Source: Mycobacterium sp. KBS0706 (GTDB taxonomy: Bacteria; Pseudomonadota; Alphaproteobacteria; DSM-16000; Inquilinaceae). From it: DNA of 49,617 bases. Positions within the stretch are counted from its first letter, which is position 1, and the number at the start of each line of letters is the position of its first letter. The stretch is from the NCBI RefSeq assembly GCF_005938675.2, contig NZ_VCCH02000062.1, positions 1 to 49,617 of the forward strand. Reading direction: 5' to 3'. The notes beneath the pieces are model-generated. The model ran no database searches. It saw nothing but the letters and a program-made list of their open reading frames with translations, and was not told the origin of the DNA. This document shows positions 34,401 to 43,707 of the stretch, piece by piece. Made by a program: the position numbers and the translations under genes.

Positions 34401-34952
34401 GTGCTGTCCAAGCTGTTCACCCGCCATCGCCGCGAACGCGTCGCCGCCGAGCTCTACGTCAAGCTGGTCGAGCAGGCGCGCAGCCCGGCATTCTACACCG
34501 CCTGCGGCGTGCCGGACACGCTGGACGGACGGTTCGAGGCGCTGGCCCTGCACGCCTTCCTGGTGCTGCACCGGCTGAAGCGCGAAGCGCCGCCGGCGCC
34601 GGGCTTCGCCCAGGCCCTGTTCGACCACATGGTCAGCGACATGGATCTCAGCCTGCGCGAGATCGGGGTGACCGATTTCAGCATCGGCAAGAAGGTGAAG
34701 GCGATGGGCCGCGGCTTCTACGGCCGCGTCGTCGCCTATGACCATGGCCTGGCCGCCGCCGATCCGGAGGAGCTGGAGGCGGCGCTGCGGCGCAACCTCT
34801 ACGGCACGGTCGAGCCGGAGCCGGGTCAGGTGAGGGCGGTCGCCGCCTATCTGCGCCGCGAGGTGGCCGGCCTGGCGGCGCAGCCGGTGGCGGCGTTCCT
34901 GGCCGGCGAGGTCCGATTCGGCCCGGCGCCCGAGATGGTGGAGGCAGCCTGA
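34401..34952 (+). CDS. Ubiquinol-cytochrome c chaperone family protein (Cbp3-like)
   Basis: A 183-residue protein of the CBP3/UQCC1 family, which assists cytochrome b or bc1 complex biogenesis. The motif set includes LVEQARSPAFYTACGVPDTLDGRFEALALHAFLVLHRLK, LFDHMVSDMDLSLREIGVTDFSIGKKVKAMGRGFYGRVVAYD. The start is GTG 34401 with little ribosome-site signal. Its stop overlaps the next gene's start as TGATG, so the two are coupled. The role is known for mitochondria and inferred for bacteria. Confidence 0.87.
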   Translation: MLSKLFTRHRRERVAAELYVKLVEQARSPAFYTACGVPDTLDGRFEALALHAFLVLHRLKREAPPAPGFAQALFDHMVSDMDLSLREIGVTDFSIGKKVKAMGRGFYGRVVAYDHGLAAADPEELEAALRRNLYGTVEPEPGQVRAVAAYLRREVAGLAAQPVAAFLAGEVRFGPAPEMVEAA

Positions 34953-35476
34953 TGACCCCCGAATTCAGCCGCGTGGTCGGCGTCAACACCCTGCCGCGCG
35001 GCGGCCGCACCGTCGCCATCGAGGCCGACGGGGCCGAGCGTGCTGCGCTCGCCCGCCGCTTCGACCTGCTGGCGCTGGACGAGCTCAAGGCCCGATTCAC
35101 GCTGACGGCCGGACGCGGCGACACCGTGATCGTGACCGGCATGCTGACCGCCGCGGTGGTGCAGCGCTGCGTGGTGACGCTGGACCCGGTGCCCGCTGCG
35201 GTCGAGGACGAGATCGAAGCCGTCTTCGCCGACGCGGCGGGGCGGGATGAGGCGGAGGTCGAGGTCGACCCGCTGGCGGCCGAGGTCGAGCCCCTGGTCG
35301 ACCATCGCATCGATCTCGGCGAGCTGGCGGCGCAACACCTGTCGCTGGCGCTAGATCCCTATCCGCGCTCGCCCGACGCGCCGGAGGCCACGGCCGAGCC
35401 GCCGGAGGGCGAGCCGGAGACGCGCCGGCCCTTCGCCGTGCTCAAGGGCGGTGGTGATGACAAGGCAGAGGACTGA
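34952..35476 (+). CDS. DUF177/YceD family protein
   Basis: A 174-residue YceD-type protein, commonly found before rpmF and linked to 23S rRNA accumulation in E. coli and plants. Recognisable are VTGMLTAAVVQRCVVTLDPVPAAVEDEIEAVFA and the distal DLGELAAQHLSLALDPYPRSPDAP motif. The start overlaps the preceding stop. The precise biochemical role is unknown. A hairpin lies between it and rpmF. Confidence 0.88.
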   Translation: MTPEFSRVVGVNTLPRGGRTVAIEADGAERAALARRFDLLALDELKARFTLTAGRGDTVIVTGMLTAAVVQRCVVTLDPVPAAVEDEIEAVFADAAGRDEAEVEVDPLAAEVEPLVDHRIDLGELAAQHLSLALDPYPRSPDAPEATAEPPEGEPETRRPFAVLKGGGDDKAED

Positions 35477-35526
35477 TCGCTTTTCCTTGCCCCACCGGAC
35501 CTTTTCCATTAAGTAACGCCGGTCTG

Positions 35527-35553
35527 AGGCGGCTCCCCCCGGTGCCGCCTTTT
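35527..35553 (+). terminator. Terminator-like hairpin before rpmF
   Basis: AGGCGGC (35527-35533) pairs with GCCGCCT (35544-35550), a ten-base C/G-rich loop lies between, and TTTT follows. It sits 20 bases before the rpmF start, so it is either the terminator of the DUF177 transcript or an attenuator in the rpmF leader. Confidence 0.6.
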
Positions 35554-35573
35554 CGTATCGAGAGTTCAAGCAA

Positions 35574-35762
35574 ATGGCTGTTCCGAAGAAGAAGACGTCG
35601 AAGTCGCGGCGCGACATGCGGCGTTCGCACCACGCCCTGACCGGCGCCTCCTATGTCGAATGCGCCAATTGTGGTGAGCTGGCCCGCCCGCACCATGTCT
35701 GCGACGCCTGCGGCCACTACCACGGCCGTGAGGTCGTCAGCGAGACGACGGCGACCGCCTGA
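35574..35762 (+). CDS. rpmF: 50S ribosomal protein L32
   Basis: The 62-residue protein begins MAVPKKKTSKSRRDMRRSHHAL and contains a four-cysteine zinc ribbon (CANCG ... CDACG). It is the standard L32 length and lies in the conserved DUF177-rpmF-plsX-fabH order. It ends 21 bases before plsX. The upstream region has a terminator-like hairpin. Confidence 0.97.
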   Translation: MAVPKKKTSKSRRDMRRSHHALTGASYVECANCGELARPHHVCDACGHYHGREVVSETTATA

Positions 35763-35783
35763 TCGACTGCGCCCGCATAGGGA

Positions 35784-36884
35784 ATGTCCGACCCGGCGGC
35801 CTCTGGCCCAGTGACGATCGCGCTCGACGCCATGGGGGGCGATCGGGCGCCAGAGATGGTGCTCGAAGGGGCTGAGATCGCCCGCACGCACCATCCGGAC
35901 GTGCACTTCCTGATCGTCGGTGACGAGGCGCGGCTCGCGCCGTTGCTGGCGAAACGGCCGGCCTTGGCCAAGGTGTCGACGATTCGGCATGCCGCCGACG
36001 TCATCACCAACGAGGACAAGCCCTCCGCCGCGCTGCGCGGCGGGCGCAATTCGAGCATGCGGCTGGCCATCGACGCCGTGGCCGCGGGCGAAGCGCAATG
36101 CGTCGTCTCCGCCGGCAACACCGGCGCGTTGATGGCGACGGCGAAGATCGTGTTCAAGACGCTGCCGGGCATCGACCGGCCGGCGATCGCGTCGTTGTTC
36201 CCGACGCTGCGCGGCGAGAGCGTCATGCTCGATCTCGGCGCCAACATCGAATGCGACGCCGAGAATCTGGTCCAGTTCGCCATCATGGGCTCGGTCTTCG
36301 CCAAGGCGGTGCTGGGCCTGGTCACCCCCTCGGTCGGCCTGCTGAATGTCGGGTCCGAGGCGCTGAAGGGCCCGGACACGGTGCGCGACGCCGCCGCGCG
36401 GCTGCGCGAGCTCGAATTCCCCGGCCGGTTCGAAGGCTTCGTCGAGGGCGACGACATCCCGGCCGGGAAGGTCGACGTGGTCGTGACCGACGGCTTCTCC
36501 GGCAACATCGCGCTGAAGACCGCCGAGGGCACGGCCAAGCTCTACGCCACCTGGCTGCGCCATTCCTTCCGGTCCTCCTGGCTCGCCTCGCTCGGCTACC
36601 TGCTGGCGCGCGGCGCGTTCCGCCGGCTGCGGCACCGGACCGACCCGCGCCAGTACAACGGTGCGCTGTTCCTCGGCCTCAACGGTATCTGCGTGAAGAG
36701 CCATGGCGGCACCGACGGCGAGGGCTTCGCCCATGCCATCGATGTCGGGGTCGATCTGGTCATCCACGGTTTCAATGATAAGGTGAAACAGGAGTTCAGC
36801 CGTTTCGAAGGCAGCCGGAACGGCGACGACGCTGCTTCGACGGCTTCAACGACTGCTCCGATCGGAACCGAACAACCCCAATGA
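35784..36884 (+). CDS. plsX: Phosphate acyltransferase PlsX
   Basis: PlsX converts acyl-ACP to acyl-phosphate for glycerophospholipid synthesis. The 366-residue protein has ALDAMGGDRAPEMVLEGA at the N-terminus, SAGNTGALMA, the LNVGSEALKGPDTVRDAA motif and VVVTDGFSGNIALKTAEG. It is slightly longer than usual because of a Ser/Thr/Ala-rich, non-conserved C-terminal tail. The ribosome site is weak, which fits translational coupling to rpmF. Confidence 0.96.
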   Translation: MSDPAASGPVTIALDAMGGDRAPEMVLEGAEIARTHHPDVHFLIVGDEARLAPLLAKRPALAKVSTIRHAADVITNEDKPSAALRGGRNSSMRLAIDAVAAGEAQCVVSAGNTGALMATAKIVFKTLPGIDRPAIASLFPTLRGESVMLDLGANIECDAENLVQFAIMGSVFAKAVLGLVTPSVGLLNVGSEALKGPDTVRDAAARLRELEFPGRFEGFVEGDDIPAGKVDVVVTDGFSGNIALKTAEGTAKLYATWLRHSFRSSWLASLGYLLARGAFRRLRHRTDPRQYNGALFLGLNGICVKSHGGTDGEGFAHAIDVGVDLVIHGFNDKVKQEFSRFEGSRNGDDAASTASTTAPIGTEQPQ

Positions 36885-36894
36885 CCGGCCCCCT

Positions 36895-37872
36895 ATGACA
36901 GTCCGCCGCGCGCGCATCATCGGATGCGGTTCTGCCCTGCCTGACCGCGTCGTCACCAACGAAGAGCTGGCCCGCACGGTCGACACCTCGGACGAGTGGA
37001 TCGTCCAGCGCACCGGCATCAGCGTCCGCCACATCGCGGGGCCGGGCGAGAAGACCTCCGACCTGGCGCTGGCCGCGGCCCGCAAGGCGCTGGCCATGGC
37101 CAAGGTCGAGGGCAGTGACCTCGACCTGATCGTGCTGGCCACCACCACCCCGGACCAGACCTTCCCGGCGACCGCGGTGCGGATCCAGGCCGCGCTCGGC
37201 ATGACCCGCGGCGCCGCCTTCGACGTCCAGGCCGTCTGCTCGGGTTTCGTCTACGCCCTGTCCGTCGCCGACAACATGATCCGGCTGGGCCAGGCGCGCA
37301 CGGCGCTGGTGATCGGGGCCGAGACCTTCTCCCGCCTGCTCGACTGGAATGATCGCGGCACCTGCGTGCTGTTCGGCGACGGTGCCGGCGCCGTGGTGCT
37401 GCGCGCGGTCGAAGGCGGCGGCAGCACCGACGACCCCGGCATTCTGTCGACCCATCTGCATTCCGACGGCCGCCACGAGGACAAGCTGTACGTCGATGGC
37501 GGGCCGTCCTCGACCGGCACCGTCGGCCATGTCCGGATGGAGGGTCGCGAGGTGTTCAAGCACGCGGTCGTCAATTTGGCCGAGGTGGTCGAGGAAGCTC
37601 TGGCGGCGAACGGCCTGACCCAGGCCGACATCGACTGGCTGGTGCCGCATCAGGCCAACAAGCGCATCATCGACGCCACCGCCCGCAAGCTCGACCTGCC
37701 GCCGGAGAAGGTGGTGCTGACGGTGCAGAAGCACGCCAACACTTCCGCCGCCTCGATCCCGCTGGCGCTGGCCGAGGCCGTCAACGACGGCCGCATCCAG
37801 CCCGGCGACCTCGTCCTGCTCGAGGCGATGGGCGGCGGCTTGACCTGGGGTGCTGCCCTGGTGCGCTGGTAA
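36895..37872 (+). CDS. fabH: Beta-ketoacyl-ACP synthase III
   Basis: FabH starts fatty acid synthesis by condensing acetyl-CoA with malonyl-ACP. The 325-residue protein has the catalytic triad Cys115 (FDVQAVCSGF), His252 (VPHQANKRI) and Asn282 (KHANTSAAS), and the C-terminal LEAMGGGLTWGAALVRW. It follows plsX by ten bases. A 128-base gap with a promoter-like sequence separates it from ihfA. Confidence 0.97.
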   Translation: MTVRRARIIGCGSALPDRVVTNEELARTVDTSDEWIVQRTGISVRHIAGPGEKTSDLALAAARKALAMAKVEGSDLDLIVLATTTPDQTFPATAVRIQAALGMTRGAAFDVQAVCSGFVYALSVADNMIRLGQARTALVIGAETFSRLLDWNDRGTCVLFGDGAGAVVLRAVEGGGSTDDPGILSTHLHSDGRHEDKLYVDGGPSSTGTVGHVRMEGREVFKHAVVNLAEVVEEALAANGLTQADIDWLVPHQANKRIIDATARKLDLPPEKVVLTVQKHANTSAASIPLALAEAVNDGRIQPGDLVLLEAMGGGLTWGAALVRW

Positions 37873-37929
37873 GCAGTTAGAGGGCCTCGCCTGAGGGGCT
37901 CGTTAGGAAACCCGCCCAAAGCTTTGGAA

Positions 37930-37958
37930 TTGACGGATTATTTTGTGAAGGGTACCGT
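37930..37958 (+). promoter_or_regulatory. Putative sigma-70 promoter for ihfA
   Basis: TTGACG (37930-37935) and TACCGT (37953-37958) are separated by 17 bases, in an unusually A/T-rich patch. The ihfA start is ~36 bases downstream of the predicted start point. A small ACCGTC...GACGGT hairpin (37954-37969) overlaps the -10. Spacing and hexamers are decent but no experiment supports it. Confidence 0.45.
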
Positions 37959-38000
37959 CCTTCGACGGTCTTCTTCGCAATTGCCCGTCGGGGGGGCGGC

Positions 38001-38315
38001 ATGGCGGAAACGGTGACACGAGCGCAGCTCAGTGAATCGCTCTATCAAGAAATCGGCTTATCTCGCAATGAGTCCGCTGACCTTGTTGAGACGGTGCTTG
38101 AAGAAATCTCCGAAGCGCTCGAGCGTGGCGAGACGGTGAAGATCTCGTCCTTCGGCACCTTTGGCGTGCGCCAGAAGGGGCAGCGAGTCGGGCGCAACCC
38201 TAAAACCGGGCAGGAGGTGCCGATCCTGCCGCGCCGGGTGCTGGTGTTCCGCGCTTCGCATGTGCTCAAGGGACGCATCAACGGCACCAATCCTCCCCTG
38301 GACGACGACGAGTAA
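38001..38315 (+). CDS. ihfA: Integration host factor subunit alpha
   Basis: IHF is a DNA-bending heterodimer. The 104-residue protein has VTRAQLSESLYQEIGLSRNESADLVETVLEEISEALERGETVKISSFGTFGVRQKGQRVGRNPKTGQEVPI-type HU/IHF core with alpha-type features (ETVLEEISEAL, VRQKGQRVGRNPKTG). A GGGGGGG run precedes the ATG. It pairs with the next gene three bases away, the usual ihfA-merR order. The beta subunit is not in the window. Confidence 0.95.
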   Translation: MAETVTRAQLSESLYQEIGLSRNESADLVETVLEEISEALERGETVKISSFGTFGVRQKGQRVGRNPKTGQEVPILPRRVLVFRASHVLKGRINGTNPPLDDDE

Positions 38316-38318
38316 GCC

Positions 38319-38849
38319 ATGGCCGGAATGGCAGGATCGGAAGCGAAGCCCGTGCCGCTGCGCAAGTCGGCGACGGCCTACCGCACGATCAGCGAGGTGT
38401 CCGACGACCTCGCCGTGCCGCAGCATGTGCTGCGGTTCTGGGAGACCAAGTTCTCCCAGATCCGCCCGCTCAAGCGCGGCGGCGGCCGCCGGTACTATCG
38501 CCCCGAAGATGTCCAGCTGCTGCGCCGGATCCAGCGCCTCCTCTATGAGGAGGGGTACACCATCAAGGGCGTGCAGCGCCTGCTGAAGGAAGGCAAATCG
38601 GCCGAGGCCGATGCCCCGACCCCGGCGGCGTCCGACGAGGCTGGGACTCCGGCCGGGCCGGCGAGGCCTGTTCCGGTCACGCGGACCAAGCCGACCGGGA
38701 AGTCGCGGGACGAGATGCAGCTTTCGCTGCTGGCCGGGGCGGGGCGCGAGGGCCGCGCCCAAGGCATCTCGGCCGAGCTGCGCGACGAGCTGACCGTGCT
38801 GCTGGCGGAGCTGAAGCGCCTGCAGGCCGCCCTGCGCGGCGACGCCTGA
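38319..38849 (+). CDS. MerR-family transcriptional regulator
   Basis: The 176-residue protein has an N-terminal MerR winged helix (AYRTISEVSDDLAVPQHVLRFWETKFSQIRPLKRGGGRRYYRPEDVQLLRRI) and a variable C-terminal part of Ala/Pro-rich linker and a helix (~150-175). It has no cysteine metal-binding motif. This gene after ihfA is conserved in alphaproteobacteria. The target is unknown. Its stop is seven bases from the convergent MFS gene. Confidence 0.9.
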   Translation: MAGMAGSEAKPVPLRKSATAYRTISEVSDDLAVPQHVLRFWETKFSQIRPLKRGGGRRYYRPEDVQLLRRIQRLLYEEGYTIKGVQRLLKEGKSAEADAPTPAASDEAGTPAGPARPVPVTRTKPTGKSRDEMQLSLLAGAGREGRAQGISAELRDELTVLLAELKRLQAALRGDA

Positions 38850-38856
38850 GCCTTTC

Positions 38857-40281
38857 TCAGCCGGCCTTCCGCTCCAGCGCGTCGCCGCGGATCAGGATCA
38901 GGGCCGCGACCGCCCCGAGACATTCCCCCAGGCCCCCGACCAGGAGAGCCGGCCCCAGGCCGGCGATCAGCCGGTCCGCCGGTGCGTTGACGTCGCCGCC
39001 ATGCGCGGCGAAGACGGCGCCGAGGATGGCGACGCCCAGGGTGGCGCCGACCATCCGGGCGGTGTTGACCAGCCCGGATGCGGTGCCCGAGCGCTTCTGC
39101 GGCACGCTCGACACCGTCACCGCCATCACCGGGCCGGTGTTGAGGCCGAGCCCGACGCCGGTGACCAGCAGCGCCACCTCGATATAGAGCAGGCCGGTGC
39201 CGGCGGAGATCCAGGCCAGCAGCAGCAGCCCGGCGCCGATCAGCGCCATGCCGGCGGTCATCGGCGCCCACGGCCCCAACCGGGTCGCCAGCCGGCCGGA
39301 GAATTGCGAGACGACGAAGAAGATCACCGACATCGGCAGCAGCTCCAGCCCCGCCTCGATCGGCGTGGCGCCACGCACCGTCTGCAGATAGACCGGGATC
39401 AGGAACAGCATGGCGTACATGCCGAAGGTCATCGCCAGCGCCACGATCAGCGAGCCCGACAGGGCCGGGCTGCGGAACAGGTCGAGCGGCACAAGCGCCC
39501 CCGCAGTGCGGGATTCGACTGCCAGGAACAGGGCGATCGCGACGAGACCCACGGCGAGGCCGGCGAGCGTGGCGGCGGAGGTCCAGCCCCAGCGGTTGCC
39601 CTCGATCGCGGCCAGGGTCAGGGCGCCGAGCGCCAGCATGGCTAGCCCCTGGCCGGGCAGGTCGAGGCGCCGCCCCTCCGGATCGGCGGATTCGGGCACC
39701 GACCGGACGGCCAGGACCAGGGCGAGGGCGGCCACCGGCACCACCACGAAGAACAGGCTGCGCCAGCCCGCGGTGGTGACCAGGATGCCGCCGAGCGTCG
39801 GGCCGATGGCGAAGGCCAGGCCGTTGGAGCTGGCCCAGATGCCGATGGCATGGGCGCGCTCCCCGGCATCGGGATAGGTCGCGGCCAGGATCGACAGCGA
39901 GGCCGGCAGCAGCAGCGCGGCCCCCAGCCCGGTGATCGCCCGAGCCGCGATCAGCACGGTGCCGTCCGGCGCCAGGCCGCAGGCCAGCGAGCCGGCGGCG
40001 AACATCGCCACCCCGATGACGAAGATCCGCCGCCGGCCGAACAGGTCGCCCAGCAGCCCGCCGGTCAGCAGCAGCGTGGCATAGACCAGGTTATAGACGT
40101 CCAGCACCCATTGCAGGGCGCTGACCCCGAGGCCGAGGGCGGCGCCGATGGCATGGCCGCCGAGATTGACCACCGAGGTGTCGATCTGGGCCACCAGCAC
40201 GCCGAGGCACATGGCGAACAGGACGAGGCCGGGCTGCGTCCGCGGGGTGTCGATGGTGTCGATGGTGTCGGCTGAAGGCAT
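38857..40281 (-). CDS. MFS transporter, DHA2 (14-TM) drug-efflux type
   Basis: The 474-residue protein has about 14 hydrophobic helices. It carries MFS motif A (GGLLGDLFGRRRIFVIG) and a motif C-like region around ASSNGLAFAIGPTLGGILV, with the DHA2 hallmark LQWVLDVYNLVYATLLL in helix 2. This points to proton-coupled export of a drug or other hydrophobic compound, with unknown substrate. No regulator sits beside it except the merR gene at its 3' side, which is convergent. The first ten codons contain a 9-bp tandem repeat. Confidence 0.9.
   Translation of the reverse strand: MPSADTIDTIDTPRTQPGLVLFAMCLGVLVAQIDTSVVNLGGHAIGAALGLGVSALQWVLDVYNLVYATLLLTGGLLGDLFGRRRIFVIGVAMFAAGSLACGLAPDGTVLIAARAITGLGAALLLPASLSILAATYPDAGERAHAIGIWASSNGLAFAIGPTLGGILVTTAGWRSLFFVVVPVAALALVLAVRSVPESADPEGRRLDLPGQGLAMLALGALTLAAIEGNRWGWTSAATLAGLAVGLVAIALFLAVESRTAGALVPLDLFRSPALSGSLIVALAMTFGMYAMLFLIPVYLQTVRGATPIEAGLELLPMSVIFFVVSQFSGRLATRLGPWAPMTAGMALIGAGLLLLAWISAGTGLLYIEVALLVTGVGLGLNTGPVMAVTVSSVPQKRSGTASGLVNTARMVGATLGVAILGAVFAAHGGDVNAPADRLIAGLGPALLVGGLGECLGAVAALILIRGDALERKAG
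40246..40270. repeat. 9-bp tandem repeat at the MFS N-terminus
   Basis: Almost three copies of GGTGTCGAT (40246-40254, 40255-40263, partial 40264-40270) encode Asp-Thr-Ile units near the start of the MFS transporter. Units of nine bases keep the frame, so copy-number change would only lengthen the cytoplasmic tail. Confidence 0.8.
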
Positions 40282-40369
40282 GTGGCTGCTCCCGCTGTCA
40301 CAGGGGGAACGGCCGCAATCCGGAGAGGGCTCGCTGAGGACGCTTCGACCCCGGTCGAAGCGTGCGGAC

Positions 40370-41521
40370 TCAGTAGTCGGTGATGCCGCTGCGCGGGACC
40401 CGCACCTCGCGGTGGATCCAGACGCTGAGCAGGATGCCGCAGCCCATCAGCAGGGTCAGCATGGCGGTACCGCCATAGGAGACCAGGGGCAGCGGGATTC
40501 CGACCACCGGGATCAGGCCGGTGACCATCGCGACATTGACGAAGACGTAGAGGAAGAAGGTCGTGGTCAGGCCGATCCCGACCAGCCGGCCGAAATGGCT
40601 GCGGGCGCTGAGCGCAATCATCAGCCCGTAGACGAACAGCATGGTGTAGAGGAACAGCAGGATCAGCGCCCCGACCATGCCGAACTCCTCGGCCAGCACC
40701 ACGAAGATGAAATCGGTGTGCTTCTCCGGCAGGAACATCAGCTGGCTCTGCGTGCCGGCGGTGAAGCCCTTGCCGAACAGGGCGCCGGAGCCGAGCGCGA
40801 TCTTCGACTGCATGATGTTGTAGCCGGCGCCGAGCGGGTCGCGCTCAGGCTCGAGGAAGGTGTAGACGCGGTTCTTCTGGTAGTCGTGCAGGAACTCCCA
40901 GCCGATCGGGATCGCCGACAGGCCGAGGGTGATGGCCACGGCGAATTTCCACAACCGCACCCCGGTGGCGAACATGACCGCGCCGCCGGTCAGGATCAGC
41001 AGCATGGCGGTGCCGAGATTGGGCTGCATCAGCACCAGCCCGACCGGCGCCAGGATCAGCAGCAGCGGCACGATCAGCACCAGCGGATGGCGCACCTCGA
41101 CCAGCGAGAAGCCGTGGAAATAGCGGGCGAGGGCCAGGACCAGGGCGATCTTCATCAGCTCCGAGGGCTGGATCACCAGGGGCCCGAGATTGATCCAGCG
41201 CTCGGCGCCCATGCCGACATGGCCCATCATCTCGACCACGATCAGCAGCGCGAAGACGATGGCGTAGATCGGATAGGCCAGCTTCATCCAGACCCGGATG
41301 TCGACCAGCGCCAGCAGCAGCATGACGACGAAGCCGGTGGCGAAACGGGTCAGCTGCCGGCTGGCCCAGGGCTCCCAGGAGCCGCCGCCGGCGGAGTACA
41401 GCAGCATGACCCCGACCGCGGCGATGGCGCAGACCAGCACCACCAGGCCCCAGCTCATCAGCTGCAGCTTGGTCAGGATGGTGTAGTGCGGGGTGTCGTC
41501 GCGAATCCGGAAGCTGCTCAT
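40370..41521 (-). CDS. rodA: Rod shape-determining protein RodA (SEDS peptidoglycan glycosyltransferase)
   Basis: RodA polymerises peptidoglycan during elongation with PBP2. The 383-residue protein has about ten helices and SEDS features: GAERWINLGPLVIQPSELMKIALVLALARYFH, the FLPEKHTDFIFVVLAEEFGMVGA loop with the catalytic Asp, and the PLPLVSYGGTAML motif near the C-terminus. In many bacteria rodA lies with mreBCD and mrdA. Here it stands alone between an MFS gene and a divergent zinc-finger gene. Confidence 0.95.
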   Translation of the reverse strand: MSSFRIRDDTPHYTILTKLQLMSWGLVVLVCAIAAVGVMLLYSAGGGSWEPWASRQLTRFATGFVVMLLLALVDIRVWMKLAYPIYAIVFALLIVVEMMGHVGMGAERWINLGPLVIQPSELMKIALVLALARYFHGFSLVEVRHPLVLIVPLLLILAPVGLVLMQPNLGTAMLLILTGGAVMFATGVRLWKFAVAITLGLSAIPIGWEFLHDYQKNRVYTFLEPERDPLGAGYNIMQSKIALGSGALFGKGFTAGTQSQLMFLPEKHTDFIFVVLAEEFGMVGALILLFLYTMLFVYGLMIALSARSHFGRLVGIGLTTTFFLYVFVNVAMVTGLIPVVGIPLPLVSYGGTAMLTLLMGCGILLSVWIHREVRVPRSGITDY

Positions 41522-41638
41522 GAACCAGGGCTATCCGCCGTCGCCGTGACGGCGGCCGGACTATGCTCCGGCCTACCCGGTCGGGCAAGATCGCAGGACG
41601 CTGCCGCCGGATGCCGGGCGGCGATGACGGGGGACACG

Positions 41639-42232
41639 ATGGACATCAGCACCAGGATTGCCGGCGCGTGGTCCCTGTTGACGGGGCGGGGCGTCGACGC
41701 GGTCGTCTGTTCCTTCTGCGGGGCTGACCGGCGTCGGGTCGAGCAGATCATCGCGGGGCCGGGTGCGACCGCGATCTGCAACCGCTGCATCTTCCTGTGC
41801 AATGGCATCCTGCTCGAGCACAGCGGCAGGCCCGGCTTCGCCCGGCACGCCGATGGCGACCATGTCCGGACGGCGACGCTTTCGCTCAGCCACGACAATC
41901 CGCTGCTCGCGCCGGTGGAGCGGGCGACGCTGGAGCAGCTTCTTCTCGCCCTGGTCGCCGCGCTTCCCGGCTGCACGCTGGTGGGCTGGCAGTACGCGCA
42001 TGGGGAGAACCGCTTCGACCTGCTGAGCATCGAGATCACTGCGCCGGCCGACACGGCGATGCCGCAGCTGCAGGCCATGGCCAATGAAGGCTGGCGCCGC
42101 ATCCGCGACGCCTTCATCGCGGCCGGCGCGGCGAACGATCCGCCCTCTCTGCTCGGCCCTGCCGCCGAGGCCGCGCTGCAGGCGGCGCGGGCTTACGCCG
42201 GCACGGTTGATGCCGCGATTCGGCCCCGGTGA
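41639..42232 (+). CDS. Stand-alone ClpX-type C4 zinc-finger protein, function unknown
   Basis: The 197-residue protein opens with a short helix, then a ClpX zinc-binding domain (CSFCG at residues ~29-33 and CNRCIFLCN at ~52-60). In ClpX this domain dimerises and binds adaptors and substrates. The ATPase is absent. The rest (residues ~65-197) has no motif I know: a strand-rich segment (RTATLSLSHDN, VGWQYAHGENRFDLLSIEI) and two helices. I chose ATG 41639 (GGGGGA 6 bases upstream). ATG 41624 is also open. It is divergent from rodA and converges on betB with a nine-base gap. Confidence 0.72.
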   Translation: MDISTRIAGAWSLLTGRGVDAVVCSFCGADRRRVEQIIAGPGATAICNRCIFLCNGILLEHSGRPGFARHADGDHVRTATLSLSHDNPLLAPVERATLEQLLLALVAALPGCTLVGWQYAHGENRFDLLSIEITAPADTAMPQLQAMANEGWRRIRDAFIAAGAANDPPSLLGPAAEAALQAARAYAGTVDAAIRPR

Positions 42233-42241
42233 GACCGCTGG

Positions 42242-43693
<1,452 letters not shown>

Positions 43694-43707
43694 GGCGTTC
43701 TCCTGTT

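Noticed and set aside
40148..41638. Plus-strand frame upstream of the zinc-finger gene
   Set aside because: It lies antisense to rodA and the MFS gene and is His/Gln/Asp-rich artefact. The real gene starts near 41639.
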